A DNA stretch of 64,000 nucleotides from the NCBI GenBank assembly GCA_030015575.1, contig CM057337.1, positions 341,258,583 to 341,322,582 of the forward strand. The letters run 5' to 3'. This DNA comes from Agapanthus africanus. Its lineage: Eukaryota; Streptophyta; Magnoliopsida; Asparagales; Amaryllidaceae. Positions within the stretch are counted from its first letter, which is position 1. Each line of letters starts with the position of its first letter. The notes under the pieces were generated by a model. It searched no databases, was not told the origin of the DNA, and saw nothing but the letters and a program-made list of their open reading frames with translations. A program made the position numbers and the translations under genes. Below are positions 47,701 through 57,680 of this stretch, one piece after another.

Positions 47701-48649
47701 AAGAATTACAGATATGAGATCCTGATCCGGTATCCAATACCCAGGAAGTAGAGTTTATTGAAAGACAGTTTTCAATAACATACACACCTGAAGCTGAAGC
47801 TGCAACCTGCTTCAATTCCTGTGTTCTGGCCTTCCAGGCCCTGCAATCATTCTTCCAGTGTCCTTTCTTATGACAATAGAAGCATTCTTCTTTATCCACA
47901 AGCTTCCCCGCTATCTTTGTTGCTTTGCCCTTTCCCTTCGTATCCACTTTACCAACACCGCCCCTTGGTTTGGCGGGGGCCTTCTTCTTCTTTCCCTTGG
48001 CTTTCGCCTTGGACCTAGAAGAAGATGATCCTCCTACAAACAAAGTGGATGTTTCCCTACCTTTCTGTAGGGTGCCCTCTGCGCTCCTCAGCATGTTGAG
48101 GAGCTCTGATAGTTCAACCTCTTTTTCTTGTAGGTTGAAGTTCAGTATAAACTGGGCGTAAGTGGAAGGAAGGGACTGGAGAACTATATCCGTATATAGC
48201 TCACTCTCCAATGTGATCCCTAGGTCAGCGAGCTCCTCAATGAAGCCGATCATTTTTAGCACATGCTCGGCTACTGATGATCCGACGGCCATTCTTGTCG
48301 AAAACAACTTTTTCGACGCTTCGTATCTTGCGATACGTGATTGCTCTCCATACAGTTCTTTTGTATGGAGCAATATGGACTCCATGTCCATATTCTCATG
48401 CCTCCTCTGATGTTCGTTGTCCATCGAGGCAAGCAGGAGGCACTTGGCCTTCGCGCTATCAATCTCCCAAGTCTTGCGGATTTCCTTATCCGCGACACTG
48501 GAAGTTGGACCAGGGACAGGGGGAGCTTTGGTGGTAAGAAGATACCCCAGCTTGTCATAAGTGATTGCTATCGTGACATTCCTGAGCCAATCTTTGTAGT
48601 TTGGCCCTGTCAGCTTGTTTTTATCTAGGAGTAACTTAAGTCCAGTCAT
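44699..48649 (-). CDS. Intact gag-pol polyprotein of copia element D
   Basis: 1316 residues from the ATG at 48649, chosen because it aligns with the gag start of A and follows the splice-like CAG by 14 nt; the frame is open six codons further upstream, without an earlier ATG. Order: Gag (about 1-250), CCHC zinc knuckle (C256, C259, H264, C269), aspartic protease D306-T-G, integrase HHCC (H441, H446, C472, C475), integrase DDE (D502, D565, E601, with 35 residues between the last two), RT with M-D904-V-K-T-A-F and Y989-V-D-D (45685-45674), RNaseH acidic residues D1161, E1202, D1240, ending D-P-F-T-K-A. No stop or frameshift. Known copia polyproteins form the particle, cleave themselves, copy the RNA and integrate it; D probably can. 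Confidence 0.96.
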   Translation of the reverse strand: MTGLKLLLDKNKLTGPNYKDWLRNVTIAITYDKLGYLLTTKAPPVPGPTSSVADKEIRKTWEIDSAKAKCLLLASMDNEHQRRHENMDMESILLHTKELYGEQSRIARYEASKKLFSTRMAVGSSVAEHVLKMIGFIEELADLGITLESELYTDIVLQSLPSTYAQFILNFNLQEKEVELSELLNMLRSAEGTLQKGRETSTLFVGGSSSSRSKAKAKGKKKKAPAKPRGGVGKVDTKGKGKATKIAGKLVDKEECFYCHKKGHWKNDCRAWKARTQELKQVAASASGVYVIENCLSINSTSWVLDTGSGSHICNSLQALRNRRVLKAGDMTLKVANGASMDAKAVGDYHLGMSDGHVLVLRNCFFVPNATCNIISVSLVSKEGYEFAFVSNVVNIHLNQVLIGSGTLSNGIYVLNQPQIFNVQNTHKRKSPEINQTFLWHCRLGHINERRLTKLHTEGYLNAFEYQSYATCQSCLKGKMTKTPFTGQGVRASELLGLVHSDVCGPMSTHARSGHSYFITFTDDFSRYGYVFLMKHKSEAFGKFQEYKNEVEKQTGKSIKILRSDRGGEYLSAEFLDYLKENGILSQLTPPYTPQHNGVSERRNRTLLDMVRSMMSNAELPRSFWGYALESAAYLLNRVPTKTVPTTPYEMWSGKKPYLQYLKIWGCPAFVKKQHADKLEARSVLCKFVGYPKNTRGYLFYYAEEQKVLVSRNAHFLEHQFLEKEISGSAVELEEIPEPQTITERLVEPEGLTEQDIPTPLRRSSRQSHPPERYCGFLIDGDREDCIIDYDEPTSFQQAVQSVDSVKWLDAMRTEMESMYTNKVWALDIAPDGVKPVGCKWIFKRKIGVDGQVETYKARLVAKGFRQRPGLDYDETFSPVAMLKSIRILLAIAAFHDYEIWQMDVKTAFLNGNLEECVYMDQPEGFIQSGSSGKVCKLLKSIYGLKQASRSWNICFDETVKEFGFIKNPDEPCIYSRFVARTVVFLVLYVDDILLIGNDIPMLQSVKGFLSQRFSMKDLGDASYILGIRIHRDRSKRILGLSQSRYIDTVLKRFSMEDSKRGNLPACHGITLSKEMSPKTDLERDRMSIIPYASAVGSIMYAMLCTRPDVAYALSVVSRYQSNPGEKHWIAVKNILKYLRRTKEMFLVYGGKDLQIEAFADSSFQSDKDDSKSMSGFVFTLNGGAVCWKSSKQETVADSTMEAEYIAASDAAKEAVWMRKFLKELQVVPSIVDPVPLYCDNNGAIALAKEPRSHQRSRHILRRYHLIREIVDRQEIEVRRVASEDNTADPFTKALPQTQFERLIEMIGLRYASTWP

Positions 48650-48662
48650 GTTGATTGGTCGC

Positions 48663-48700
48663 TGCAATTAGGAGAGAGAAGAAGAAACACTCAGCATGAT
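48663..48700 (-). promoter_or_regulatory. Splice-acceptor-like site before gag of D
   Basis: Minus strand: GCTGAGTGTTTCTTC, CTCTCTCCTAATTGCAG, then CGACCAATCAAC and the ATG. CTAAT could serve as a branch-like element, and the CAG lies 13 nt before the ATG. The layout equals that of a plant 3' splice site. A possible donor AGGTAGTA lies shortly after the primer-binding site (near 50715). Confidence 0.5.
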
Positions 48701-49934
48701 GCTCTTGCAAGTTTAGAGTGGTTTTTAGTTTGTCTAAACAGGATGGCTCCCACTGTTTCTCGAATCCCTCCTCAAACCATAAAGGAAGAATTAGTCAGGA
48801 TCAATCCCACCGTACAATACTTGCTTAACCGTTCAGCCAGGCCGGTGTCGGTACTTCGAGGGAGGTTTTCCAACGCTTTCGCGAAGTTCCTTAATTAGAG
48901 AACCTCTTTTCCCTGGGGGCGTAGCCCCGCTAACACCTTTCTAGGCACCTACTAGGTTTATAGCATTGATCGTTAAGTGAGAAATTTCCCGAGGAGTAGC
49001 ATATACTCACAGTAGGATCGGGATCCAAATATCATCGCGTGACGAAACTGAAGGAATCCTACCAGAATCATCACACTCCAAATGGTATGCAAATCTAGCA
49101 AGTTTCAGTACTTATGAAACTCCCGATGTGGATTTTTGCCCCATGCTCTTATGACCTTGGCGTGAGGTCAAAATGTCATAAGTCACATGTCAAGTTCGTC
49201 CCATCATTATCCAGGTTAATTTGAATCCACCCGTACATACCCTTGACGTAGGCCAAAATGGCAGTACGACTGTCTCAAACCAACGCATTCTATCTATGCA
49301 ACAGATAAATATCCGGCAGCTACCAATCACTATGCCTTGGCGTGAGGTCAAAATACATAGCTTGAATACTACCGAATATTTAACTGAAATGATGGAGGGC
49401 TACGGATGGTTTTGGCAAAACCGTGAACGTAGTGAACTTGATTTGGTCGATGGAACGAGATAGCTTTAAAATGGAGTGGCTCAAACTCCGTATTTTAAAA
49501 GTTTGTTTTGAAAAGAACCGAGTGGTTTTTCGAAAGTGTTCCAACGACTTTAACTTGGTTTATTATCTTGCATTAGTTCTTTTAATGCGTGATATTCTTG
49601 CATTAGTACTTTTAATGCGTCCCATCATTTAATCCTACCATTGCAGAAAACAACCAAAATATGACGTACGCTTATGCCATTCGCATTCGCCACTGGGCCC
49701 CGTCATTACCCGATAGGTTACTTAACTAACGACAGAGCGGGGGCTGGGCTAGCGCGTCTGTAAAACATAAGCAACGCCTAAATAATATCTTATATAGATA
49801 TACTGCAATGATAAACATTTCAGATCACAGATAAATACATTGGATATACTAGTAATCTGTAATTTGTACGAGCCTGTAACAAAAACAGATAACACGGTCG
49901 CAGTGAATAGCCAATACCCCACCCAAGACCCCTA

Positions 49935-50015
49935 CGGGTACGGCAAACTACCCGCCAAGTACCCGAAGCGTAGCAACCTCCCTCATCTCCATGAGTAGGC
50001 CACTCGACACTTCGG
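49935..50015 (-). other. Leader stem-loops of D
   Basis: Given in plus-strand letters: CCGAAGCG (49963-49970) pairs with CACTTCGG (50008-50015), with an apical CTCAT (49982-49986) and ATGAG (49991-49995). CGGGTA (49935-49940) pairs with TACCCG (49949-49954). In C1 and C2 the outermost shared pair of the first stem is T-A where D has C-G, so pairing is preserved. Confidence 0.7.
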
Positions 50016-50486
50016 CATACCCGGTAGTTTGTGCACCCCTCCACGGGTCTATCCTAGGAGCAAAAACAGTAAAAAGAAATTATACAATGACGGCTACAAC
50101 CCCGACCCGGTTGTGCGGCCAAACAAATAATTATTACATCAATTTACAAATTTACATGAATTGCAAGAAAAGTAAACTCTCGTCTCACAACCCCCGGCTA
50201 TTCACCCGCGACAATCCAACATATTTATATACACATTCCAGCACATTACAGATCATGTATAACCCCGACTAATCGACTTATAGCGATTAGCCGACGTTCA
50301 ATACATGCAAACATCACAGATATAACCATCATAGTCAAAGTGCAATGAAGTTCGGAAAAATACGGAATTATAGGACCCCAAAAGGAAATTTCTTTTCTGT
50401 AAAATCTGGGCACATATAATATATCTCAAAAATCCCAAAACCAACACAGACACACACTGCACGAAAAACGACGCACTAAAGACAAC

Positions 50487-50544
50487 AAACCGCGGCGCTT
50501 CCGCGGCGGCCAAGAAGGGTCACGCGGCGGAAGCGCGGCGGTTT
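50487..50544 (-). other. GC-rich hairpin in the leader of D
   Basis: Arms 50487-50508 and 50523-50544 are complementary over 22 nt with two mismatches, around a 14-nt loop, about 200 nt from the 5' LTR. Confidence 0.8.
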
Positions 50545-50737
50545 AGACGAATTGGTGAATCGTTTTTCATGGGTGTTCTAACAAAACCCTGAGACGAATT
50601 TAGGAGTATGAAGTTTTTCATTTTGACCAGAAAAAATTTCAACAGAAACTCAGTTTTTGTAGTTTTCCGGTTTTGTGATTTTTTTCGGTTCCGAACTTCG
50701 TTACACTTTACTACCTAGCTAGTTTAAGTTTAGTTAG

Positions 50738-50750
50738 GCTCTGATACCAC
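50738..50750 (-). other. Primer-binding site of D
   Basis: GTGGTATCAGAGC on the minus strand directly follows the 5' LTR; it is a full match to the plant initiator tRNA-Met 3' end. Confidence 0.92.
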
Positions 50751-52935
50751 TGTAAGTCCATATTGCGACCCCCGGTTCTTACGGGGAGGCGGAAACGGTA
50801 TAAAATCAAAATTTTTATCGCAAGAGGCAACATGGACTAACTTATGGTCGGGATCGTTACCTAAACTAAAACTAGCAAACTAAGCTAAAGATGTTTAGCT
50901 ACTCGGATGAAGATGGTTATACCTAAACTTGAACTCCTTCTCTTCAAGCTCCGGTGGTGGTCCGATGGCTCCTTCTCGTCGTCTCCGTACGCCGAAGATA
51001 GATCCACTTGAAAGCTCCAACCTTTAGCTCCTTCTTCGGTCTTTGAAGAAACTAGTTCACTTGGTTTGCTAAACCTAGTGAACTAGAATGAGTAGAGAGG
51101 AAATAGAATGGGATTTTATCTATGGTTCTTGATTCTCAACTCATGAGACAAGAGAACCATAGATCAAGAGAGGGAGCAAGAGGTTGAGGGTGAGAGCAAG
51201 GGGAGAGCTCAAGAACAAGAGAGAGAATGAGCAAGAAAGAATGAGGCTCTCTTTTCTCTCTCACCCTCTCATAATCCAAAGTGATCATAACTCATCATAT
51301 CAAAAAAGTCTTTAGGTGATGGTTAGAAGCAACCATAAGGTTATCATATCATGCACTCATATTACTCAAAAAGCAAGCAAGAAAAAAGTCTTTGGCATGA
51401 AATGATAACCATGGTTATCATGATGGTCAACTAGTCAAGCCTAGTCAACCGGTCAACAAGTCAACAAAAGTCAACAAGTCACCAAAGTCAACAAGTCAAC
51501 AAAAGTCAACAAGTCAACAACCATATCACCATAATACTTAATTAATATAATAGTTAATCACATATCATATTCTCATTAGGGTTGAGCAAAAAGTCAAAAG
51601 TCAACGGTCAACTGTCAACAACCCTAATGAGAATCCACTGCCTCTGCCTCCCTGTCAACTGTGCATACACACCCGCATCCGCGTTCCGAGGAACACGAAT
51701 GGAAACTGGATAAATCCAATCCCATAAGGTACACTAGGATCTGGCTTAAACCAAAGCCCGCTAGTGTAAACTGTCCGGACACTGTACGCGCACAAGTGCA
51801 CGGATGTGACCGAACCCTGTCGCAAAACCATGCGACCTGTCGCAATACCATGCGACCTCTACTCGTTTGCCTAAAGGCGAAAAGCTTTCTGTGTGGGACT
51901 CTAAAGACTCGACACTACGCTGGCAGTGGGTTTAACCACAGACCGCAAGCGGCACTAGCTGTGCGTAACGGTCCCCAGGTAATGCCGACAAGAAGACCGA
52001 CGAGGCGAAACCCATCTGAACTCCTACTGAGCCTGAGCGTGACATTCTCCGTACAGTCCGGTCTGTTCGTCTGATACATCGCATGGCGGGCCTAGGGGGC
52101 GGTAAACGTCAGTCCCCCAATAGCGGTACAAGTCGTGCCGGAGTGAAGCCCAATACACCCTGAGATAACACTGGAAACCTACCAGTATATCTCGTTTGCC
52201 CTGGCCAGGGACTACTCGTGTAATGGCTCTCCTAGACACAGCGCGATGTCAACCCCCAATACCGGGAGAGACGAATCCTGTCTAACCGTCACTGCCTCCA
52301 AGTGCTTCGGGACTGCACCCAACCACCACCTGTTTGCACGACTCCTTTGAGCCGTGGTAGGGTAGTGATCAAAGTACAGTGGGAACACACTCGAGGCGGA
52401 GTGACAGTGTCAAGTCAGCGGACTAAGCTGTACTCATGTCACCTGGGAACTGATAACTGACGATAGGTATAATACCAACTAGTCAGTTCCCGACGAGTCC
52501 TGTCCAGTGTACCCGTAACCTAACGAGCACCCGCATACTATCTCAAGTACGACGTACTGACGGCTGTGGGACAGACCGTCTCCCACACTGGGATGAGAAG
52601 CGCATGCGCTGGTCTACTCCGGAGTATCGATGCCCTGTCTCGATAGTCCTGCGACCAGGGACCTGAATAAGGATGTGCTTATAGATTACCCAGCCCCCAC
52701 TAGTGTGACTGCCATCACAACGCTGGTAATCAAGCAAAGATCCTAAGGGCTCCACTAATGCGTATAAGTGATATACTGAAATAAACACAAGTACACATTG
52801 AAGTAGAAACAAACCAAGTAGCATACTACTATTTTGAGCAAGATTGTATATACAAGGTGAATATCCCAAGCATCCATTAAGTAATATACAAACTAGTATG
52901 ATACAGTAATGGCCTCTAGGGCATATACACTAACA
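50751..52935 (-). repeat. 5' LTR of D
   Basis: 2185 bp, the same as the 3' LTR apart from the two differences noted for the whole element. It would drive transcription of D. Confidence 0.95.
51426..51657 (-). promoter_or_regulatory. W-box cluster in the 5' (promoter) LTR of D
   Basis: The same TTGAC array as at 43176, here in the promoter LTR. Counting one more at 51653-51657, about 15 cores lie within 230 bp. Confidence 0.6.
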
Positions 52936-52940
52936 GTTAG

Positions 52941-54905
52941 TACTCGTACTATATTCTGTTTACTTGTGACTTCTCTAGTTCTTAGACATGTGTTTCGTAG
53001 AAATGCAAGGTCCAAATTTGGAGAAGTTATAGGTATAAGAATAAAGTAGAGAACCAGGTGTTACAAGTATCAGGATTCTTCAAGGTGATCGAAGATGTAG
53101 ATACTTGTGTATGGTATTCAGATAATAGTAATGATTGAGAGAACTTGCTTCTCTTTCAGGTTACTCATAATTGGAAGTACTCCTAAGTTGAGTAATGTTG
53201 ATCGGCCTCTCTCCATTTAGTTGACATGTACTGGAGACAGCTGCATGATTTGAATCTGGTTCCAATTAAATCAGTACCTCTGTTTCTATATTGGATATAG
53301 AATAGTTCATATCTTAACAATGTTAAGGTACGGGAAGTTGTCCGGCTTATGCTTAAAACCAGACTCTGGATAACTCAAGGCACGTTTCTGTAATGGCTGT
53401 TTGTGGGTTGACCCGGGCTATGACGAGGGTTGACTTTCTACTATCTGGAAGATCAATAGTGATATTGTTCTTGACTCGCCACAGTTTTAATAAAAATGGA
53501 TTTTTTCAGAAAACAGTAGTGGCAGTATGGTAGAACTGGAAGTGATTCCAGAACTGCAAACGATTACTGAAAATTTGATAAGGACCTAAAGATTCAATCT
53601 GGATTGACATTCCATTGGCCACTCTACAGATATAGTGGGTAACCTCAGGCACACGAGAGGTATTCCGGTAGCCTCAAGGACGGTGACAGGGAGGTTCTTG
53701 TTTACCCAAACTTGCCATTGATGTTGTTCCAGACTGTGAGACCCGGTAGGAGGATGAGTATAGCGTCGTTCTAAATTAGCTTTAGAAGTGTACGTGTATA
53801 TGACTCTGCCAGAGGGTTGTCGTAGTCAGTGGAAGCAGCGGAAGCATAATGGACAAATAGCTTATGTCTATGGACTAAAGCAGTTATAGCGGAGATAGAT
53901 CATCTATTTCTGATTTGACAGTCATAGGTTTGACTTCATCAGAATAGGGGATGGATTTGTTAAGAAGGTAGTAGGGTATGATGTCCTGGTATTTGGATGA
54001 CATACACAGAGTAGGAAGTGAAATTCCTATACTACGATCGGTTATACTTTGGTTGTCACACAGTGGTTTCTCCACAAAAGGCTTGGATATTATATCAGAC
54101 ATTCTGGTTACTAGATCTATGGTTTTAGATCTAGATTTGGGTGGTTTCCCAATCAGGGTACTTAGACAGCATTCTAAAGGTGCTTTAGAATGGACGACTC
54201 CTAGCACGGTAGTGTACCTGCAGGTGATGGAGTCACCCTCTCTAAAGGTGTCTTACTGACTAAAGGGGAGAGGGATGTGCATAATTGGCAGATCACTTGC
54301 TTAGGCAATTGAGTAAATCATAAGATGTCAAGTACCACACCAGATGTTGTTTTTGCACTAGATGCAATCAGTTGATATTAATCCAATCCTGGAGAAACGA
54401 TCGGAAGCAGTTTTAGAACATAAGTGGATGTTCTAGGAAAATGATAACAACAGACTCTTTTAGGAGACGGTTATCATTCCAGGCTTCCAAGATGACCTGG
54501 ATGACAGAGTGGCTGTCAGAGTTATAGTTTTCCCTCTGACGAGGGGCAGTATTTTGGACAGGTGGTCCAAGCGGATACTGAGGGAGGCATGGCGCAGGAT
54601 ACAGATTGTTTTCAGTTGACGATACTGTCTAAGAAGTTTGGATTTGGAGTTCATTTATGAGCTAGGTCCCATCAGATATCCGGACATATTCTAAGACAGG
54701 TATTGCTCATTTCGGGAGATGGCTTTCTCCGCGAACTTGAGATAAAGAGAGACATAGAAAGAAACATCAGGGCGGATCCACTCACTAAGGCTATTCCTCG
54801 AACGCAATAGTTTCGCAAACGGGCTTTGTGAGACTGATTAGTAGAGGAGTTGGGTGTTCGGTATCACACGGGCTGTGAGTATACGACATCGCAATAATTA
54901 TCCTT
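52941..54905 (+). pseudogene. Degenerate pol of C1
   Basis: It continues 42500 after removal of D. The integrase-linker region is scrambled and RT traces include Y-L-D-D-I (near 53991-54005). An RNaseH end with A-D-P-L-T-K-A-I-P lies near 54773-54797. It aligns, in reverse, with C2 34299-36300 including noncoding stretches, showing that both derive from an already dead parent. No intact frame over 110 residues is present. Confidence 0.8.
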
Positions 54906-54922
54906 GAGTGCAAGTGGGAGAT
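54906..54922 (+). other. Polypurine tract of C1
   Basis: GAGTGCAAGTGGGAGAT directly before the 3' LTR. Confidence 0.82.
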
Positions 54923-55457
54923 TGTTGGATATAGTGCCCTCAGAGTCAATTATTGGATCACAGGCGTGTGATTGCAATGATTGAGGGAGGACCTATACCA
55001 GTAGGGCAGTCTTACTCAAGATGATAGTATGCTATCTGGTTTATCTTTATCATCGTGTACTGCTTTTGATGAACTTAAAGGTCACCATTACACGTTGATA
55101 GAGCCCTTAGGATTCTTGCTTGACGACCAGCAGTATGATGGCGATCATATACATGGGAGCATGGGTCTATAAGCACATTCTTAAAAGGTCCCTTGTCGTG
55201 GGAGTTTCGAGACTGGGCATCGATACTCCAGAGTAGACTAGTGTATACAGTCGAGACCCCGACGAGGGGCGGTGGCCGGTCTCACAAGCCATTGGTGTCA
55301 GTTGGTTCACCTAAGATGTATACAGGTGCTCATTGGGTTATGAGTACACCGGACAGGACTCGCCGGGAACAAGCTGGTTGGTATTATACCTAGCGTCAGA
55401 TAGCAGTTCCCTGGTGACATGTGTACAGGTTAGTTCATCGACCTGAGATCGTCATTT
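54923..55457 (+). repeat. Partial 3' LTR of C1, cut by B3
   Basis: TGTTGGATATAGTGCCC onward aligns with 27089-27620 and stops at GTCATTT, where the 5' LTR continues GTCTCGTGTG. The remainder should lie beyond B3, outside the window. Confidence 0.88.
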
Positions 55458-57666
55458 TTTTAGTTATATGTATGCCCTAGAGGCCATTACTATACATAGG
55501 ATGTATATTGTAGTGGATGCTGGGACATATATAGGGAGGACTTTCTTGCTCGACATGATAGTATGCTATCTGGTTGCTCTTTTTCTTAACGTGTACACTG
55601 ATTGTCTCTCTGTTACATGTTGGTAAAGCCCTTAGGATGTGTACTTGACTACCTGGACTATGATGCGGATCATACTAGTGGGGGCTTGGTAGTCCATAAG
55701 TACATCCTTCAAGGTCCCTAGTCGTGGGTGTATCGAGACGGGGCATCGATATACCAGAGTAGACTAGCGTATACCTTCTCGACCCATACAGATTGGCGAT
55801 GGATGATCCCATATCCATTGGTGTTTGACATCAGAGATGATATACGGGTGCTCAGTGGAGACTGGGTATACTGGACGGACTCGCCGAGAACTCCCAGATG
55901 GTATTATACCTTACGTCAGATGGCAGTTCTCTGGTGACACTGGTACAGGTTAGTCTGTTGACCCGAGATCGTCATAGAGTCTTGTGTGATTCCCACTGTG
56001 CTTTGATTTCCACCTTACCACGTCCAAGAGGGCGTGCAAAACGGTGGTTTTTGGGTACAGTCCCGAATCATATGGAGGCAATGAGCGATAGGAGGCAATG
56101 AGCGATAGGTATAGGGAGTTGATGTTACGCTGTGTTCGATTGGCTATAACCGGAAATCCCTGGCCTGGGTTGCTGAGATTTACTGGTAAGTGTTACCAGT
56201 AGTTTCTCGAGATGTTATAGACCTCATACCGACACGACTTACCGAGCTATTGGGGTCTGACGTTTACCACCCCTAGGCGAGATATGCGACGTATCAGACG
56301 ACGAGACCGGACTGTACGGTAAGTGTTACTGGTTGGATTCATAGGAGTGTGAGCGGGCTTGCTCGTCGATCTTCTGATCGCTCAATACCCGGGTGGCCGT
56401 TACGTTTAGTAGACCGCTTGCGGCTTGTGGGTGTTTGATATGATCATCACCTGCTGCCGGCGTATTGACGAGTCTTTAGAGTCCTACACAGAGGTTTCCT
56501 GGCTCAAGCGAAACGAAATAGGAGCGCATATAAGATATGTGCGGGACCGAGAATAATGCATGTGTGTGATTCCGTATTCTATTCTCGCGATTTGTATCAT
56601 CGAACGGTTATATATGATATAACCAGGTTACCGAATCAAGTATTGATTCGATACATTGATACACTTGATACTAGTCGGTTATATGCGACATGACCGGATC
56701 ATTGAATCAAGTGTTGATTTAATGATTTAATGTATAATTATATATTTGATATATTACTTTATATTAACTAGTATTGGTTCACTCAAGATTGATTTTCTCA
56801 CTTGAAATGCACAAGTTGTATATGTGATATATTTTTGTGCACTTGTTTGTATCATGTTTGATGATACATGCAAACTTGGTTTTGTGTAAGACTTAAACCA
56901 TGTTTAGTGAATGGTTAGGGTTTCATTTAACTTATTTATTTATTCATTTGTTTTTGGCAAATAGAAATGGTGACTTTCTTTTGTTGTTTTGCTTGAAGCT
57001 TCATGAAGCTTTTCTAGCATCTTTGAAAAGTCTACCATTTTTGTTTTGTCCTTAACCCTAACCATTCAACTAAACCCTAGTTCATTCTCTACACTAAACC
57101 ATGGTTGCAAATATGATAAGGATCACTTATTTTCTATTTTTCAAGAGACTTATCATATTCTTTTTCTTCTTCTTCTTCTTCTTCGACAAGAAGAAAGCTT
57201 GCTACCATTAATGGCAACATGAGAAAAAGAGTGAGAAATCCAATTCTAAAGTGAACCCACTTCCTATTTCTTCATCCTCTACCACTTGCCAAGTAGTATA
57301 GGGTGTTTTCTTCACAAGTTTCATACCTTGGTGAAGTTGGAGCTTGATCTTGAGTTGCCTCGACGTAGATCATCTTCGACATCGAAGTCGACGACCTAGC
57401 CCGATCATTTCTCCGACGAAACCTTCGCCAGAGTCTGGATTCCGATAGGTACAGCGGAGGGACATCATCACAGAGCCTAGGAAGTGGAGGACTGGATCTA
57501 CAAAGGTTGTAGTCACTTTCCTTTAGCAATAAAGTTGTTTACTTGCTTGCATCGCCTTATCATCTAGTTAACGATCCGTATTAGGGTTTGTAGGCACATG
57601 AAAAAATTTGAATTGGGCATGTTTGATCTGTTGTGAGACCTCATTAGTGTGCCTAGGAACCCTACA
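55458..57666 (+). repeat. 5' LTR of B3
   Basis: About 2.2 kb, ending CCCTACA. The expected TGTTAG start reads TTTTAG, so the terminal G appears mutated. A CTT-repeat run lies near 57165-57185 and the GAAGCTTCATGAAGCTT repeat near 56995. A small duplication GGAGGCAATGAGCGATAG occurs at about 56074-56109. Confidence 0.87.
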
Positions 57667-57680
57667 GTGGTATCAGAGCC
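57667..57680 (+). other. Primer-binding site of B3
   Basis: GTGGTATCAGAGCC, full match to the plant initiator tRNA-Met 3' end. Confidence 0.9.

Larger units (their letters stand above)
48701..50737 (-). other. Leader of D (about 2.0 kb, no gene)
   Basis: Contains three repeated T-T-T-T-G-A-C-C or T-T-T-T-G-G-C-C motifs (49152, 49239, 49331), conserved block 49661-49766, stem-loops 49935-50015 and the GC hairpin 50487-50544. It has many short upstream ATGs. It lacks the tandem GATCCCTTCACC module of B and C. Confidence 0.85.
42501..52935 (-). mobile_element. D, complete and apparently intact autonomous Ty1-copia element
   Basis: 10,435 bp between perfect GTTAG duplications. On the minus strand: 5' LTR 52935-50751, primer-binding site, 2.1-kb leader, one gag-pol frame 48649-44699, polypurine tract, 3' LTR 44684-42501. 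The LTRs show one substitution (43064 versus 51314) and one G indel (near 43846 versus 52096) over 2.18 kb as far as I could compare. Copia elements of this size with 2-kb LTRs fall in the larger plant lineages; I do not assign a named lineage. Confidence 0.95.
27089..55457 (+). mobile_element. C1, C-family copia element interrupted by C2, D and B3
   Basis: Pieces in order: 5' LTR 27089-29188, leader to about 31495, gag-site repeats 31600-32202 and 41753-41960, noncoding and degenerate pol 41960-42500 and 52941-54922, and partial 3' LTR 54923-55457. The joins across C2 and D are confirmed by TSDs and by continuous alignment with the minus-oriented C2 internal region. B3 cuts the 3' LTR. Confidence 0.88.

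Noticed and set aside
53978..54259. Y-L-D-D-containing frame as a possible working RT in C1
   Set aside because: The motif is kept, but frameshifts and stops lie on both sides and the rest of the RT is not in frame.
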